Source: Helicobacter pylori Shi112 (lineage in GTDB: Bacteria; Campylobacterota; Campylobacteria; Campylobacterales; Helicobacteraceae). Taken from it: a DNA stretch of 64,000 bases. How positions within the stretch are numbered: position 1 is the stretch's first letter; each line of letters begins with the position of its first letter. The stretch lies in NCBI RefSeq assembly GCF_000277405.1, contig NC_017741.1, positions 496,001 through 560,000 on the forward strand. The letters run 5' to 3'. The notes under the pieces are model-generated. The model did no database searches. It was given only the letters and a program-made list of their open reading frames with translations, and was not told the DNA's origin. Made by a program: the position numbers and the translations under genes. Positions 1-9,017 of this stretch are shown here, piece after piece.

Positions 1-36
1 CAAGGGTGCGCGCTAATCAGGCTGCGCCATACTCCG
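1..36 (-). tRNA. partial tRNA-Pro, 5' half
   Basis: Read on the minus strand from 36 to 1, the sequence starts CGGAGTA, continues with a typical D-arm (GGCGCAGCCTGATTAGCGC) and enters an anticodon stem CACCC followed by TTG before the window ends. This matches the 5' half of bacterial tRNA-Pro. If TT are loop positions 32-33, the first anticodon base is G, which suggests GGG. The 3' half lies outside the window, so the anticodon is not confirmed. Confidence 0.75.
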
Positions 37-163
37 CAATCAAAAAGGGAAATTGTAGCGCGAGTTTGCTTAGTTATTGTTTAAAAACTCTTTTTTGTAA
101 AACTTCATTTAACCCTAAAAGATCGCTTAAAATTTTTTTAGCGTTTTTTGGGTTGATTTATTC

Positions 164-169
164 TATAAT
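164..169 (+). promoter_or_regulatory. -10 box of the small toxin-like mRNA
   Basis: A perfect TATAAT lies about 8 bases upstream of a probable start near 177. It would drive an mRNA of about 220 nt that contains the leader hairpin, the 18-codon ORF and the 3' hairpin. No convincing -35 is needed in this organism, whose sigma80 promoters rely on the -10. Confidence 0.6.
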
Positions 170-182
170 AAACGAACGCAAG

Positions 183-260
183 TAGTAATCTCTTGGTTTT
201 CTCTTTAGTTGCGGTATTTGGAGTATGTTAGGGTTGGGGGTAACAATGGGCGGTTACCCC
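183..260 (+). promoter_or_regulatory. structured leader with anti-start sequence
   Basis: TAGTAATCTC at 183-192 is an exact reverse complement of GAGATTACTA at 280-289, which covers the last base of the ATG and the first codons of the small ORF. GGGGTAAC (237-244) and GTTACCCC (253-260) form an 8-bp hairpin ending just before the Shine-Dalgarno sequence AAGGAG (263-268). TAGTAATC (183-190) could alternatively pair with GGTTACTA at 375-382 (one G-U), a 5'-3' long-range contact. Such mutually exclusive pairings are typical of type I toxin mRNAs that are kept silent until processed. Confidence 0.55.
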
Positions 261-318
261 GAAAGGAGATAACCTACATGAGATTACTATTAGTAATCAT
301 AGTTTTAATGGTATACGC
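235..318 (-). ncRNA. putative antisense antitoxin RNA
   Basis: This RNA is inferred from the antisense -10 at 325-330. It would be fully complementary to the start region and Shine-Dalgarno sequence of the peptide mRNA and would contain the strong hairpins at 282-298 and 237-260 in complement. The 3' end is a guess: I see no clear U-run after the last hairpin, so the coordinates are approximate. Confidence 0.35.
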
Positions 319-334
319 AACGCCATTATACTAA
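278..334 (+). CDS. 18-residue hydrophobic peptide, candidate type I toxin
   Basis: ATG at 278, nine bases after AAGGAG, opens an ORF encoding MRLLLVIIVLMVYATPLY, a single hydrophobic helix after one arginine. In length and composition it resembles the Ibs toxins of E. coli, and the locus layout recalls the AapA/IsoA type I systems known in H. pylori, though the peptide is not an AapA1-like lysine-rich one. The coding start carries a perfect inverted repeat (GATTACTA 282-289, TAGTAATC 291-298), so the mRNA can fold over its own translation start. An antisense -10 box lies over the last codons. Toxicity is inferred, and the family may already be catalogued in transcriptome maps. Confidence 0.6.
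   Translation: MRLLLVIIVLMVYATPLY
325..330 (-). promoter_or_regulatory. antisense promoter -10 inside the small ORF
   Basis: ATTATA on the plus strand reads TATAAT on the minus strand (context TTAGTATAATGG). Transcription would start near 317 and run leftward across the 5' part of the ORF, its start codon and its ribosome binding site. This is the same arrangement as the antitoxin promoter inside aapA genes. Confidence 0.55.
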
Positions 335-361
335 AATTTTGGCTCTGGCACAAGAGCGCTA

Positions 362-395
362 GGGTCAAATCTATGGTTACTAGCGGATTTGACTC
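362..395 (+). terminator. hairpin ending the small toxin-like mRNA
   Basis: GTCAAATC (364-371) pairs perfectly with GATTTGAC (386-393), extended by wobble pairing on the outside, and is followed by AAACTTTTAATTTTT. It fits a rho-independent terminator and would give a stable 3' end. Confidence 0.55.
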
Positions 396-445
396 AAACT
401 TTTAATTTTTGAAACTTCTTTTTCTTTAAAAAATTTCTTTTGATG

Positions 446-499
446 ACAAAACTTCTCTTTCTTGTAACTAAAGGGTTTTTACCCCTTAAAAAGTTTTGT
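446..499. terminator. nested inverted repeat downstream of hsdS
   Basis: ACAAAACTT (446-454) and AAGTTTTGT (491-499) form a perfect 9-bp outer stem; inside it AAGGG/CCCTT flank a short loop (471-487). It lies just beyond the hsdS stop and could terminate the hsd operon reading leftward. There is no long U-run, so this is tentative. Confidence 0.35.
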
Positions 500-510
500 T
501 TTAAAATTTT

Positions 511-1551
511 TCATTGGGGTTTGACTTGTTGTTTTAGGAGTAGGGGGAGTAGAAAATCTCTGATTTGTTCTAATTTTTTAGAAGTTCTTGTGTTAATGGA
601 TATAAGCGTGAGTAGGGGCATAATAATTTGATTAAATTTTTTAATTTCATGCACGGACGGCATGTAAATAGGATATTTTTTAAGCAAATTTTTTTGTAAG
701 TGTTTAAGGCTAGTTCCTTGAAAAAAGCTTTGATTGATATGGGTTTTTATACTTGAGAGCAATAAATATAAATAGTCGCTAAATTCGTTAGCGCAAATAC
801 ACCAAGTATCCGTTGAATAAGAAGCTTTGCCTACATAAAATTTAATACCAGCATTACCGCCAGTGTTTAAAAAGCAATTTCTGCCATCAATGATCGCTTT
901 AGGATAGGATAGGATATTATCTCCGCTTGTAAAAAAGGGGTATTTATCTTGGGTTTTTTGGGCGTTTTTAACCATAATACTAGATTTAGGATTTTCAATA
1001 ATAATTTGTTCTAGCTTTGCATTTTTAGGTTTGTATTTGAAATAATATTCATAGACTTTATAAGCGAGCGTGTGTAAAAGCTCATTGATTTTGTGGTTGT
1101 TTTCAATCTTATTTTGAATGCTATTAAAAATTTTAGCGATTGTAAAATTGATTGTAGGGATTTTGAAATCCATCATGTGTGTTTTATTGCCTCTTGGCAT
1201 TTTAGAACCTTGACTGCCTGAACACGCATAATCAGTAAAAATTTGACTAGATAAAATCGCAAAAAGTGTGGCGCTATCAATGTGTTTAGCCCTAAACACT
1301 AGGACATCAGAACTGCAACCGCCTTTTTGTTTGGCTCTATAAACTTTTCTAAAATAAAGTCTTATATTTGACAACAAAACATCATCTTTTTGAAATGATC
1401 TGACCTTTCCTTGTGGGATATTGATGTTTTTAAGTGTATCAATACCGCCTAAATTTTGGCACATGTTATCCGTAGTTATATAGTGATTGATTTCATTTGA
1501 TTGTATGGTATCATTGATTAAAGTTGCATAGTCTTGTAGAGTTTTACTCAA
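511..1551 (-). CDS. hsdS: type I restriction specificity subunit HsdS
   Basis: HsdS chooses the DNA sequence recognised by the type I complex of HsdR, HsdM and HsdS. The 346-residue protein shows two variable target-recognition regions (about 1-135 and 180-310), each followed by a conserved helical spacer (about 135-178, containing NKIENNHKINELLHTLAYKV, and about 315-346). It is somewhat shorter than usual HsdS proteins, with a short first recognition domain. The start is TTG at 1551, preceded by AAAAGGGG; it overlaps the end of hsdM by 8 bases, so the two are translationally coupled. Specificity cannot be predicted here. Confidence 0.85.
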   Translation of the reverse strand: MSKTLQDYATLINDTIQSNEINHYITTDNMCQNLGGIDTLKNINIPQGKVRSFQKDDVLLSNIRLYFRKVYRAKQKGGCSSDVLVFRAKHIDSATLFAILSSQIFTDYACSGSQGSKMPRGNKTHMMDFKIPTINFTIAKIFNSIQNKIENNHKINELLHTLAYKVYEYYFKYKPKNAKLEQIIIENPKSSIMVKNAQKTQDKYPFFTSGDNILSYPKAIIDGRNCFLNTGGNAGIKFYVGKASYSTDTWCICANEFSDYLYLLLSSIKTHINQSFFQGTSLKHLQKNLLKKYPIYMPSVHEIKKFNQIIMPLLTLISINTRTSKKLEQIRDFLLPLLLKQQVKPQ

Positions 1552-3175
1552 ACCTAACCCCTTTTAAAGTTTCTAAAATTTCTTGTTGCAAGCTCTGGCT
1601 TTCATCAAAAAGGCTTGTTAATTTGCTTGAATATTGTTGCATCAAGTTTTCAAACTCTGCTTGGCTTATTTTCTCGCTTGTGTCTTCTATAGTGAAATAC
1701 TGCCCGGGGTTTAGAGAATAGTTTTTTTCTGTAATCTCATTAAAAGAAACCAGAGCGCAAAAATCCGCTTTTTGGGTTTTATTTTGAAAAGTTTCTAAAA
1801 TCAAATCAATATCGCTCCCTCTTAAGCGCGTTTTTTTGTTTTTGTTTTCGGTGTATTCTTCGCCGAGTTTGGAAGCGTCAATCAAAACCACTTCATTTGC
1901 GCTTGGCGTTTTTTTAAAAAAGATGATGCTCACATTAGTGCCGGTGTTGGCAAAAACTTGACTGGGCATGCAAATCACCCAATAAACGAGCTTTTCATCC
2001 ACTAAATGCCTGACAATCTTATTTTCTACTCCGCTTTTAGCGCTAATGAATCCGGTTGGCACGATTATAGCCCCCTTACCCTTATCGCTAAGCATGTTCA
2101 AGCAATGCTGGAAAAAGAGCGTGTATATGGGCATTTTGCTTTTATCGTTTTTAGGGATATTAGGCACGCCTAAGAAAAAATCGTTTTTGTTTTGCGAAAT
2201 TTCGGCATGCTCGTTGGAAAAATCCAGCTTGAAAGGGGGGTTACTCACGATGTAATCCATTTTCCCTTTAAGGTCTTTAGAGTGGTAGGGGTTGGTTAAA
2301 GTGTTTCCCTCAATGGCGTATTTTAAAGAGTGGGTCAAATCGTTTAAAATGAGGTTGAGTTTGAGCATTTTTAAGGATTTTTGCGAAATGTCTTGGGCAT
2401 AAAGGGTGCAAGAATCTGTGCCTATTTGGTGGGCTAATGCCATTAAAAGCGTTCCTGTGCCTGCGCTTGGGTCATAGATTTTGACGCTTTTAGTTGGCTC
2501 ATTAATTAAAAGCTTAGCAATGATTCTAGCGATGCTTAAAGGGGTGTAGTATTCGGCGTATTTGCCTGTGCCGGCGTTATTGTAATCTTTGAGCAAGTAT
2601 TCAAAAATGGGGGCGAAAAAATCATAGCCTTGCTGGTTTTGTAAATTTAAAAAAGCTTGTTTGAAATCAAAATTTTTGAGTTTGTCTAGTAAAATTCTGG
2701 TGAAATTAGCCCTTTTAGACTCTTCATTAATGTATTGTGAGATGCTTTCAAATAGGGCGATAGTGGTTTCATCCGTGCTTTTGGTGTTGAAAAGCTCGGC
2801 ATTATTGCTAGAAATACGATTAAAAATAGTATCTAGCTTTAGGTGTAAATCGTTATCGTTAAAATGTTTTTCAAAAAGATAGCTTAAAAGATCATCATAG
2901 GCGAGTTTGGGGAGTCTTTTATCTATTAAGGTAATCAAAAAATCTTCTTTTTCTTCTTCGTTAAAGTCTTTGTAATCTTGTATTGTTTGGTTAGGAAATT
3001 CTTGTTCAAAAAGGAATTCAAATTTATCGCATAAGAATTTATACAAAAAGCATTGCGTGATGATCTTGTATTCGTTGCCATCATTCCCTAAACCAAAACT
3101 CGCACAAACGACTTTTAAATCATCAATGAGGTTGAGGGTGCTTTGTTTGATTTGCAATAAAGCGTTATTAGGCAT
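1544..3175 (-). CDS. hsdM: type I restriction modification methyltransferase HsdM
   Basis: This 543-residue N6-adenine methyltransferase subunit has an N-terminal helical domain, the SAM-binding motif DPSAGTGTLL at about residue 238 and the catalytic motif NPPF at about 312, preceded by the family signature KYAEYYTPLSIARII. ATG at 3175 follows AAGGAAATT. It overlaps hsdR by 8 bases upstream and hsdS by 8 bases downstream, so hsdR-hsdM-hsdS is one operon. The reading frame is intact. With hsdS it should still methylate DNA even though hsdR is broken. Confidence 0.93.
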   Translation of the reverse strand: MPNNALLQIKQSTLNLIDDLKVVCASFGLGNDGNEYKIITQCFLYKFLCDKFEFLFEQEFPNQTIQDYKDFNEEEKEDFLITLIDKRLPKLAYDDLLSYLFEKHFNDNDLHLKLDTIFNRISSNNAELFNTKSTDETTIALFESISQYINEESKRANFTRILLDKLKNFDFKQAFLNLQNQQGYDFFAPIFEYLLKDYNNAGTGKYAEYYTPLSIARIIAKLLINEPTKSVKIYDPSAGTGTLLMALAHQIGTDSCTLYAQDISQKSLKMLKLNLILNDLTHSLKYAIEGNTLTNPYHSKDLKGKMDYIVSNPPFKLDFSNEHAEISQNKNDFFLGVPNIPKNDKSKMPIYTLFFQHCLNMLSDKGKGAIIVPTGFISAKSGVENKIVRHLVDEKLVYWVICMPSQVFANTGTNVSIIFFKKTPSANEVVLIDASKLGEEYTENKNKKTRLRGSDIDLILETFQNKTQKADFCALVSFNEITEKNYSLNPGQYFTIEDTSEKISQAEFENLMQQYSSKLTSLFDESQSLQQEILETLKGVRFE

Positions 3176-5423
3176 GTGAATTTCCTTGATGGTGGTTTTG
3201 TAGCTCGTTAAAAAGGGTTTGAACGATAAATTCTTTTTCTTTTTCTAAATCTTTTAAGGAGGGGTTTTTTTTGAAAGCGTTCCTTAATTCTAGTTTTATG
3301 GCATTTTTTAGGTGGTATTCTTCGTTTAAGAATTCTTGACGCTTAGAAATACGCTCATCAATAGCACTTTTTAAGGCGCTTAAAAGCGTGAAAATTCCCA
3401 CTGGGTCAGAAATGTTTTTTTCCGTGAGGCGTTTGTGGAGGCGTTTGTGCGTGATCGCATAAGCTATATTATCGTATTTATTTAATAAGTGGGTGGTTTG
3501 TTGGTGGTGTTGTTTGAGTTGTGAAATGATTGCGCTATAAGAATGAGAAATTTCCTCAAAATTCTGGCTTGTTGCGGGCGTTTGGAGCAGTTTTGAAAAG
3601 TCTTTATAAATCTTTTGGATTTCTTTATCTTTTTGATCCTTGATTTTTTCTAAAATCTCTTTAGCTTGCTTTTGTTTGGTGCTAATTTCTTCGCTTTCTT
3701 TGAAGTGTAATTCTTTGCTTTCTTTATACGCTATTTTAAAGTCTAAAATAGCGATGAGATCTTCTAAAATGATTAAATCGTTTGGGTTTTTAGGCTCATT
3801 GATATTTTTTAACGCATGGAGGTGTTTGGCTTTTTTATGAAGCGTTGAAGAGATTTTATTGATCTTTTCAATATCAATTTTTTCTTTTAGTGAAAGGATT
3901 TTTTCATCATTAGAAGTGCGGATTAAATTGTAGCGCTCTTTGAGCGTGTTGATGGCGTGTGAAACTTTTTGTAACTCGTTAATGTCGCTCATATTCACAA
4001 TGGCGTTAGTCATGTCTTCTATATTGTCAATGGGGTAATCAAAAAGATCACCATAGGCGTTTTTAATGTCTTGTTCTAAAACCTCACGATCCGCAAAAAT
4101 GTCTTTGATATTAGAATCGCTACTGGCACCGCTTTGATTGAATCGGTTTAATTCTTTCAAATAATCATCAGTCGTTTTGTCAAAATTTTCTTGAATCCCT
4201 ACAAAATCTATAAGGTAGCCAAAAGACATGTTGTTATAGGGGCGATTCACTCTGGCTAGGGCTTGGAGTAAATTGTGATCTTTTAACTCCCTATGGATAT
4301 AAAGGCGTTTGAGATTGGGTAAATCAAAGCCGGTTAAAAGCATGTTAAACACAAAGGCTATATCCGTATCTTCATGTTTGAAAGAATAAATCTTTTCTTT
4401 GACTTCTTGTTCATCATGCAAAATCAGGCTGGATTTGAGTTTGTTTAAAATCCTTAGGTTGGGGTTTTTTTGTAAGACTTCTTCTTGGACTTCATTAAAA
4501 AGAAAATTAGCCAATCTGGCTTGCTTGCTTGAAAAACAAACCACCATAGCCTTTAATTGTTCGTTGTCGTCATGCAGTTGTCTGAATTTCAATAAATCTC
4601 TAATGATATAAGAGAGCATTTCTTTAATGTATTTTTCATCATTAAAAATCGTTTCTTTTTTAACCTCTATGTCTTCAATAATGATGCTTTCTTGTAAAAG
4701 GCGATAGATTTCTTGTAGTTTTTCTTTGTAGCTTGTTTCAATGGTTTCTAACTGGAGTGTTAGGGTGTGTCCGTCTTTAATGGATTCTGTGTAAGAATAG
4801 GTGTGCAAGTAGTTGCCAAAAGTTTTTTTAGTGGCTTTATCTTGCGCGTTGTCTTCTAATAGGGGCGTGCCTGTGAGAGCGATTTTAATCGCTGTTTTGT
4901 CGCATTCTATCAAATTAGCGTAAAAACAACCTTTAGGATCGTAGCTCCTGTGGGCTTCATCTATGATAAACACCCTTTGTAAATCGTGGCTGTTTTGAAT
5001 GGATTCTTGCAATTCTGTTTTAGAAATAATTTCTTTAGGAGCGCTATTGGAGGGGTCTTCATTGGGGGCTTTGAATTTTTGGATATTCACAACGATGATT
5101 TCATCATTCCCTTGAGGGTTTTCAAACACGCTAGAGTTTTTTAATTTTTGGCTCAAATCCTCTTTATTTTCTGCCTCATGCGCTTGAAGGCCTCTTTTTA
5201 AAAACTCGTTTTTGGCTTGCTCTAATAAATCCAACCTATCCACAATAAAATAAAATTTAGTCTTTTTCGGGCTAAAAAAGTCTTTTATGAGTTTGGTTAA
5301 ATGATAGGTTAAGGCGGTTTTACCGCTGCCTTGCGTGTGCCAAATGATGCCTTTTAGGGGGTCTTTGGGGTTATTTTGATAATGCTTTTGCAATTCTTTT
5401 AAAACATTCAAGCTCGCAAACAT
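3168..5423 (-). pseudogene. hsdR: hsdR, 3' part (helicase/translocase portion)
   Basis: This 751-codon frame carries the ATP-dependent translocase of the type I restriction subunit: Walker A HTQGSGKTALT near its start, the DEAH box (IIDEAH, about residue 154), motif III LTGTP, the LLTGFD region and the motif VI region ARVNRPY. The same frame stays open upstream of 5423 to about 5657 (ENHQNHQ...), where the C12 tract puts it out of phase with the preceding segment. An internal ATG at 5423 might allow a fragment, but without the nuclease domain it could not restrict. Confidence 0.85.
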
Positions 5424-5629
5424 CTGCGCATAACGCCAAATGTGTTTTTTAAACTCTGATTTTTCTTTTAAGAAACTGATGCCGTATTTTAGGATAAAGC
5501 AAAGCCTTTTTGGGGAGCAAAACGAAGTTAAAAGGGCGTTTGTGGGGGTGTCTTTAGGGTTTTTTGGGCAGTCGGCGTCTTTAAGGTTAAATTCGTTTAA
5601 GACGCTTTTTTGAATTTCTTCAAGCGATT

Positions 5630-5669
5630 GATGATTTTGATGATTTTGATGATTTTCGGGGGGGGGGGG
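5630..5669 (-). repeat. C12 tract (minus strand) plus three 9-bp repeats in hsdR
   Basis: The plus strand has twelve G at 5658-5669, preceded by three exact copies of GATGATTTT (5630-5656). On the coding strand this is C12 followed by codons for repeated H-Q-N. Reading the segment upstream in the frame WLFSDNLPYDE..., C11 or C14 would join it to the 3' part, while C12 does not. The 9-bp units change length in frame. This is a classic slipped-strand phase-variation tract. Confidence 0.9.
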
Positions 5670-5776
5670 TAATATCTAGCTTATCCGCTTCAACAAAGCG
5701 TTGGAAAATAGGCGAATATGAAGCGCTATAAAACGCGCCTTGATCGGGGTTGTTTTCATCATAGGGTAAATTATCG

Positions 5777-6271
5777 CTAAAGAGCCAAATTTGCGAGGTT
5801 ATAAAAAACTTTGTTTTCAGGGTTTTTATAGCGTTTGATGTGGCGATCTCTTTCTTCTTTAATGCCTTGTCCGGCGTAAGGCTGCTTAACTTCTATATTC
5901 ACCAAAGGCAAGCCATTGATAAAAAGGGTGATGTCAGGCCTAAAGGATTTATAGGGTAATTCAGCCATCATTTCATAAAGATTGTTGTTAGGGTTATCAA
6001 AGTCTATGATTTGACGCTCGCTTTTGAGCAAGTATTCATAAAAGCTTTTGCCTAAATCATTATCATTCAAGCGTTTTTTCATTTCATCAAGCGAATCTTG
6101 TGCGTTTTTAGTGGGGTTTAATCGCTCAAACGCTTGAGTGAAACTATCTGTTAAAATATTAGTGGCCGTGTCTAGATTAGGCTTAGAATTAGTAGGAATA
6201 AAATCATAGCCCAACTTGGCTAAATGCATTAAGGCAGGGACTTGAACCCTTGTGATTTCATTGTGTGGCAT
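5777..6271 (-). pseudogene. hsdR: hsdR, 5' part (nuclease portion), frameshifted
   Basis: The frame encodes the N-terminal PD-(D/E)XK nuclease region of HsdR, seen as RPDITLFINGLPLVNIEVKQP (D...E-x-K). ATG at 6271 has AAAGGGGTGCTC upstream, better spaced than the GTG two codons earlier. After NLA the frame ends at 5777. Dropping into another frame at about 5790 restores sensible protein (WLFSDNLPYDENNPDQGAFY) up to the C tract. A loss of two bases (GCGC to GC) explains this, so the gene carries two lesions. A sequencing error at either site is possible. Confidence 0.8.
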
Positions 6272-6319
6272 GAGCACCCCTTTGATTTAAGGTTGTTAAT
6301 TATAATGTAAAAGTAAAAA

Positions 6320-8215
6320 TCATGGTTGTTTGAGTCGCATTTGCAATAACAAACAAGCTTTTTTAAGGAATTGTTTTAAGGTGTTTTGAGAGTGGTTGGT
6401 AAAATGCGTAAGCTCATTTTCGTTAAGATGCAATGAAACGATCAATACGCTTTGTAAGATATGAGCGATACTCCCCTCAAATAAAATGCCTATAGTGGGG
6501 GTTTTAGCGCTTGTTGTTTGGCAAAATCCATTCAAGCTATCCACCCATTCAAATATTTCTTGCTTGGTTTTGCAAGGCGTGTTTAAATGCATGAAAAAAT
6601 CCTCTTTAAAACTGATCAGATTTTTTTGTAAATTTTTTAAATCCTTAGCATGGTTACTTTTAGGGCTAAACATGCTTTTAATGCGAGCGGTAGCTTTTTG
6701 TTTGTTGGAATGTTTCAATTTTACTTGAGAATGATTGAGGCTAACGGCATGCTTGATTTTAGCCCCATAACTTAAATTATAGACTTTTTTAGGCTGGTAA
6801 TAATTAAGGGCTTCTTCAATCCTTTCTTTAGAGAGCAAAAAAAGCGAGTCGCTAAAAGTTTCATAACCTTTAAAATTACCCTCTACGCTGATTAAAGACG
6901 AAGGGTCAATTTCTTTTTCATTTTCATAATAGGAATTTTGAGCGTGCTTTTTAAACCCTTTGATATAAGCGCAATCTAAAGCGCACAAATAAATTTCATC
7001 GCTCATCAAACCCGCTAAAGCCACCCCGGCATTGCCCACAAAAGGCGCTGCGTATTCTATACTTAAAGGGCTTATATACGCGCAAGCGCTCCCCCCACGC
7101 ATAAACATTAACGCTTCTTTGGCTATATTAAAAGCGTTAGGATTGAGCATGTTAGCCCCTATTAAGGGGGTGTCTTCTAGGGGAGCTTTTTCTAAAACCT
7201 CTTTAAGATAGTCTATGCGCTCCACTTCTATTTGAAAATCCACTTTGATGCCATGCGTTTTTAAAGGCTTTAAAGCGGTTCCGCATGAAAAAATAATGAA
7301 ACGATCTTCATTTTCTTTTAAAAAATCCAACAATAAATCCAGGCTTGGCCCATTACCCACCACGCAAATGGGGGCGTTAATCTTTTTAGGTTTGGTTTTT
7401 AGGGTTTGGTATAAGGGTAAGTTTTTAAGCGTGTTTTTTAATCCTAGCAATTCATCTTCAAAACTCCCCCAACCCCTTAAAGCTTGTTTGTAATAGCTTT
7501 GAATGTTTTCTCGCATGCGTGAATTAAAAGCGCTTTTATAGGGCATGATTTCTAGCTTTAAAAAAGAATGCGTGATAGGGCGTTTCAAAAAATCCATTTT
7601 TAATTCATTGGGGTTAAAAAACCCTTGAATAAAGAGTTTAGCCCCTTTTGTAATCAAATCTTCATAACGTGCAAAATAACAGCTGATTTTAAACAAATCT
7701 AAATTTTCTTCAAACAAATAAAGCGAATGGAAGCGGTAATTTTGAGCCTGTAAAATAGCCAAAAACAAGCCGTCCAAGACGCCATAAATCATGGTAGGGG
7801 GTAAGAATTTTTTTAAAGAGCAAGGCGTTTGATAATCATCTAAAAAGTTTGAGATCGCATGCGTGGCTTTAAGGGTTAGGGGGAGTTTGGGGTTGTTTTG
7901 AGTTTTTAAATAATTTAAAGAGAGGTGGTTATTATCTAATGACCATCTGGGATTATTCAGGGGGTTAGAAGCCATGTTAAAAGCGATTTCTACCATTTGA
8001 TTTTTAGGGTAGCTTAAAGCGTTTGTGGGCGTGTGTAAGAGATTGAAGTGGTTTTTTTCAAAAAGCAATCGGTAATTTTTAAAAGGCGTATTGAGAGCGT
8101 TAAAAAGATGGGGATTATAAGATTTGAAAAAAACTAAATTATCCCTAAAACGCTTTGAAATTTCTTTTTCTAAAAAGGGCGCATCAAAAGATTCTAGGGC
8201 TTTTAAAAAGGGCAT
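6320..8215 (-). CDS. Maf-family flagellin glycosylation protein
   Basis: The 631-residue protein contains the MAF_flag10/DUF115 core around residues 285-345 (ICVVGNGPSLDLL, then a region ending in VDFQIEVE). Proteins of this family transfer pseudaminic or legionaminic acid to flagellin in Campylobacter, Helicobacter and Aeromonas, before export from the cytoplasm. ATG at 8215 follows AAAAAGG. No other glycan gene is adjacent, so the flagellar assignment rests on the family only. It probably corresponds to HP0465. Confidence 0.75.
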   Translation of the reverse strand: MPFLKALESFDAPFLEKEISKRFRDNLVFFKSYNPHLFNALNTPFKNYRLLFEKNHFNLLHTPTNALSYPKNQMVEIAFNMASNPLNNPRWSLDNNHLSLNYLKTQNNPKLPLTLKATHAISNFLDDYQTPCSLKKFLPPTMIYGVLDGLFLAILQAQNYRFHSLYLFEENLDLFKISCYFARYEDLITKGAKLFIQGFFNPNELKMDFLKRPITHSFLKLEIMPYKSAFNSRMRENIQSYYKQALRGWGSFEDELLGLKNTLKNLPLYQTLKTKPKKINAPICVVGNGPSLDLLLDFLKENEDRFIIFSCGTALKPLKTHGIKVDFQIEVERIDYLKEVLEKAPLEDTPLIGANMLNPNAFNIAKEALMFMRGGSACAYISPLSIEYAAPFVGNAGVALAGLMSDEIYLCALDCAYIKGFKKHAQNSYYENEKEIDPSSLISVEGNFKGYETFSDSLFLLSKERIEEALNYYQPKKVYNLSYGAKIKHAVSLNHSQVKLKHSNKQKATARIKSMFSPKSNHAKDLKNLQKNLISFKEDFFMHLNTPCKTKQEIFEWVDSLNGFCQTTSAKTPTIGILFEGSIAHILQSVLIVSLHLNENELTHFTNHSQNTLKQFLKKACLLLQMRLKQP

Positions 8216-8240
8216 TCAATAGCCTTTTTCATAAGACCCC

Positions 8241-9008
8241 TTAGGAGTTTTTTAAAGCATTTTCTAAGAGTTGGGAAGCGAGAGCGATCTTTTTCAACGA
8301 GATAAAATCTTGTTCGCTGTAGCGTTTGTTGTCGTTCATTTTATGGTAGTAGAGAGCGCTTAAATTTAGGGCTTTTTCCTCTAAATCTTGCTTGGTTATA
8401 TTAGTTTGGATTTCAAAAAGATTTTTTGCTTCTTCTAAAGACATAGGGATTTCTATTGAATTGAAGCGTTCAAAATTATCATAAAGCTCGTTAAAATCTT
8501 GATTGTCTATCTGCAAAAACGCCCCCACATCTAAAAACAATTCTTTTTCTTTGCTATCCAAAATCCCATCAGCATAGGCTAATAACATAAGAAATTCCAC
8601 TAATTTCAGGCGTTTGGTGTATTCCCCATGCGTGTGGTCGGCGATTTCTTGGCATAAGGATTCAAAATTTTCTTTTTTATCCACAGGCTCATTGAGGAGC
8701 TCTTTGGCTAAATTTTGCTGTTCGCTGTTTAAGGGTTGCTCTAATTCATTGATAAAAAGCGTCCTTAAGGCGTTATCTAAAGCGTTTTTTTGAATGTCTA
8801 AAAACTTTAAAAGACGCATATACGCGCCTATTTGGGTTTGCTTGAATTTTTCTAGGGGGCTAGATTGCACCAACAAATAGGGGTCATTTTTCAAGTCGTA
8901 TTCTTCGGTTTTGGTTTTAGGGTTTAGGGGGTTTTTCAAATATTCTTTGAGGGTGTTGTAAAAATAAAACAACACAATCGCCGCAACAATTAACAAAATG
9001 ATTTCCAT
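8241..9008 (-). CDS. membrane-anchored TerB-like protein
   Basis: The 255-residue protein begins with one membrane segment (EIILLIVAAIVLFYFYNTL) and has a helical acidic domain with LAYADGILDSKEKELF at about residues 146-161, the metal-binding-like signature of TerB/DjlA N-terminal domains. Unlike DjlA it has no J domain. ATG at 9008 follows AAGGAAAAAG. It sits between the Maf gene and a small membrane protein on the same strand. The function is unknown; cell-envelope stress or tellurite-type roles would be guesses. Confidence 0.6.
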   Translation of the reverse strand: MEIILLIVAAIVLFYFYNTLKEYLKNPLNPKTKTEEYDLKNDPYLLVQSSPLEKFKQTQIGAYMRLLKFLDIQKNALDNALRTLFINELEQPLNSEQQNLAKELLNEPVDKKENFESLCQEIADHTHGEYTKRLKLVEFLMLLAYADGILDSKEKELFLDVGAFLQIDNQDFNELYDNFERFNSIEIPMSLEEAKNLFEIQTNITKQDLEEKALNLSALYYHKMNDNKRYSEQDFISLKKIALASQLLENALKNS

Positions 9009-9017
9009 CTTTTTCCT

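Noticed and set aside
440-631. 63-codon plus-strand ORF across the hsdS end
   Set aside because: It overlaps the conserved hsdS 3' end on the other strand, has no ribosome binding site and reads as low-complexity phenylalanine/leucine.
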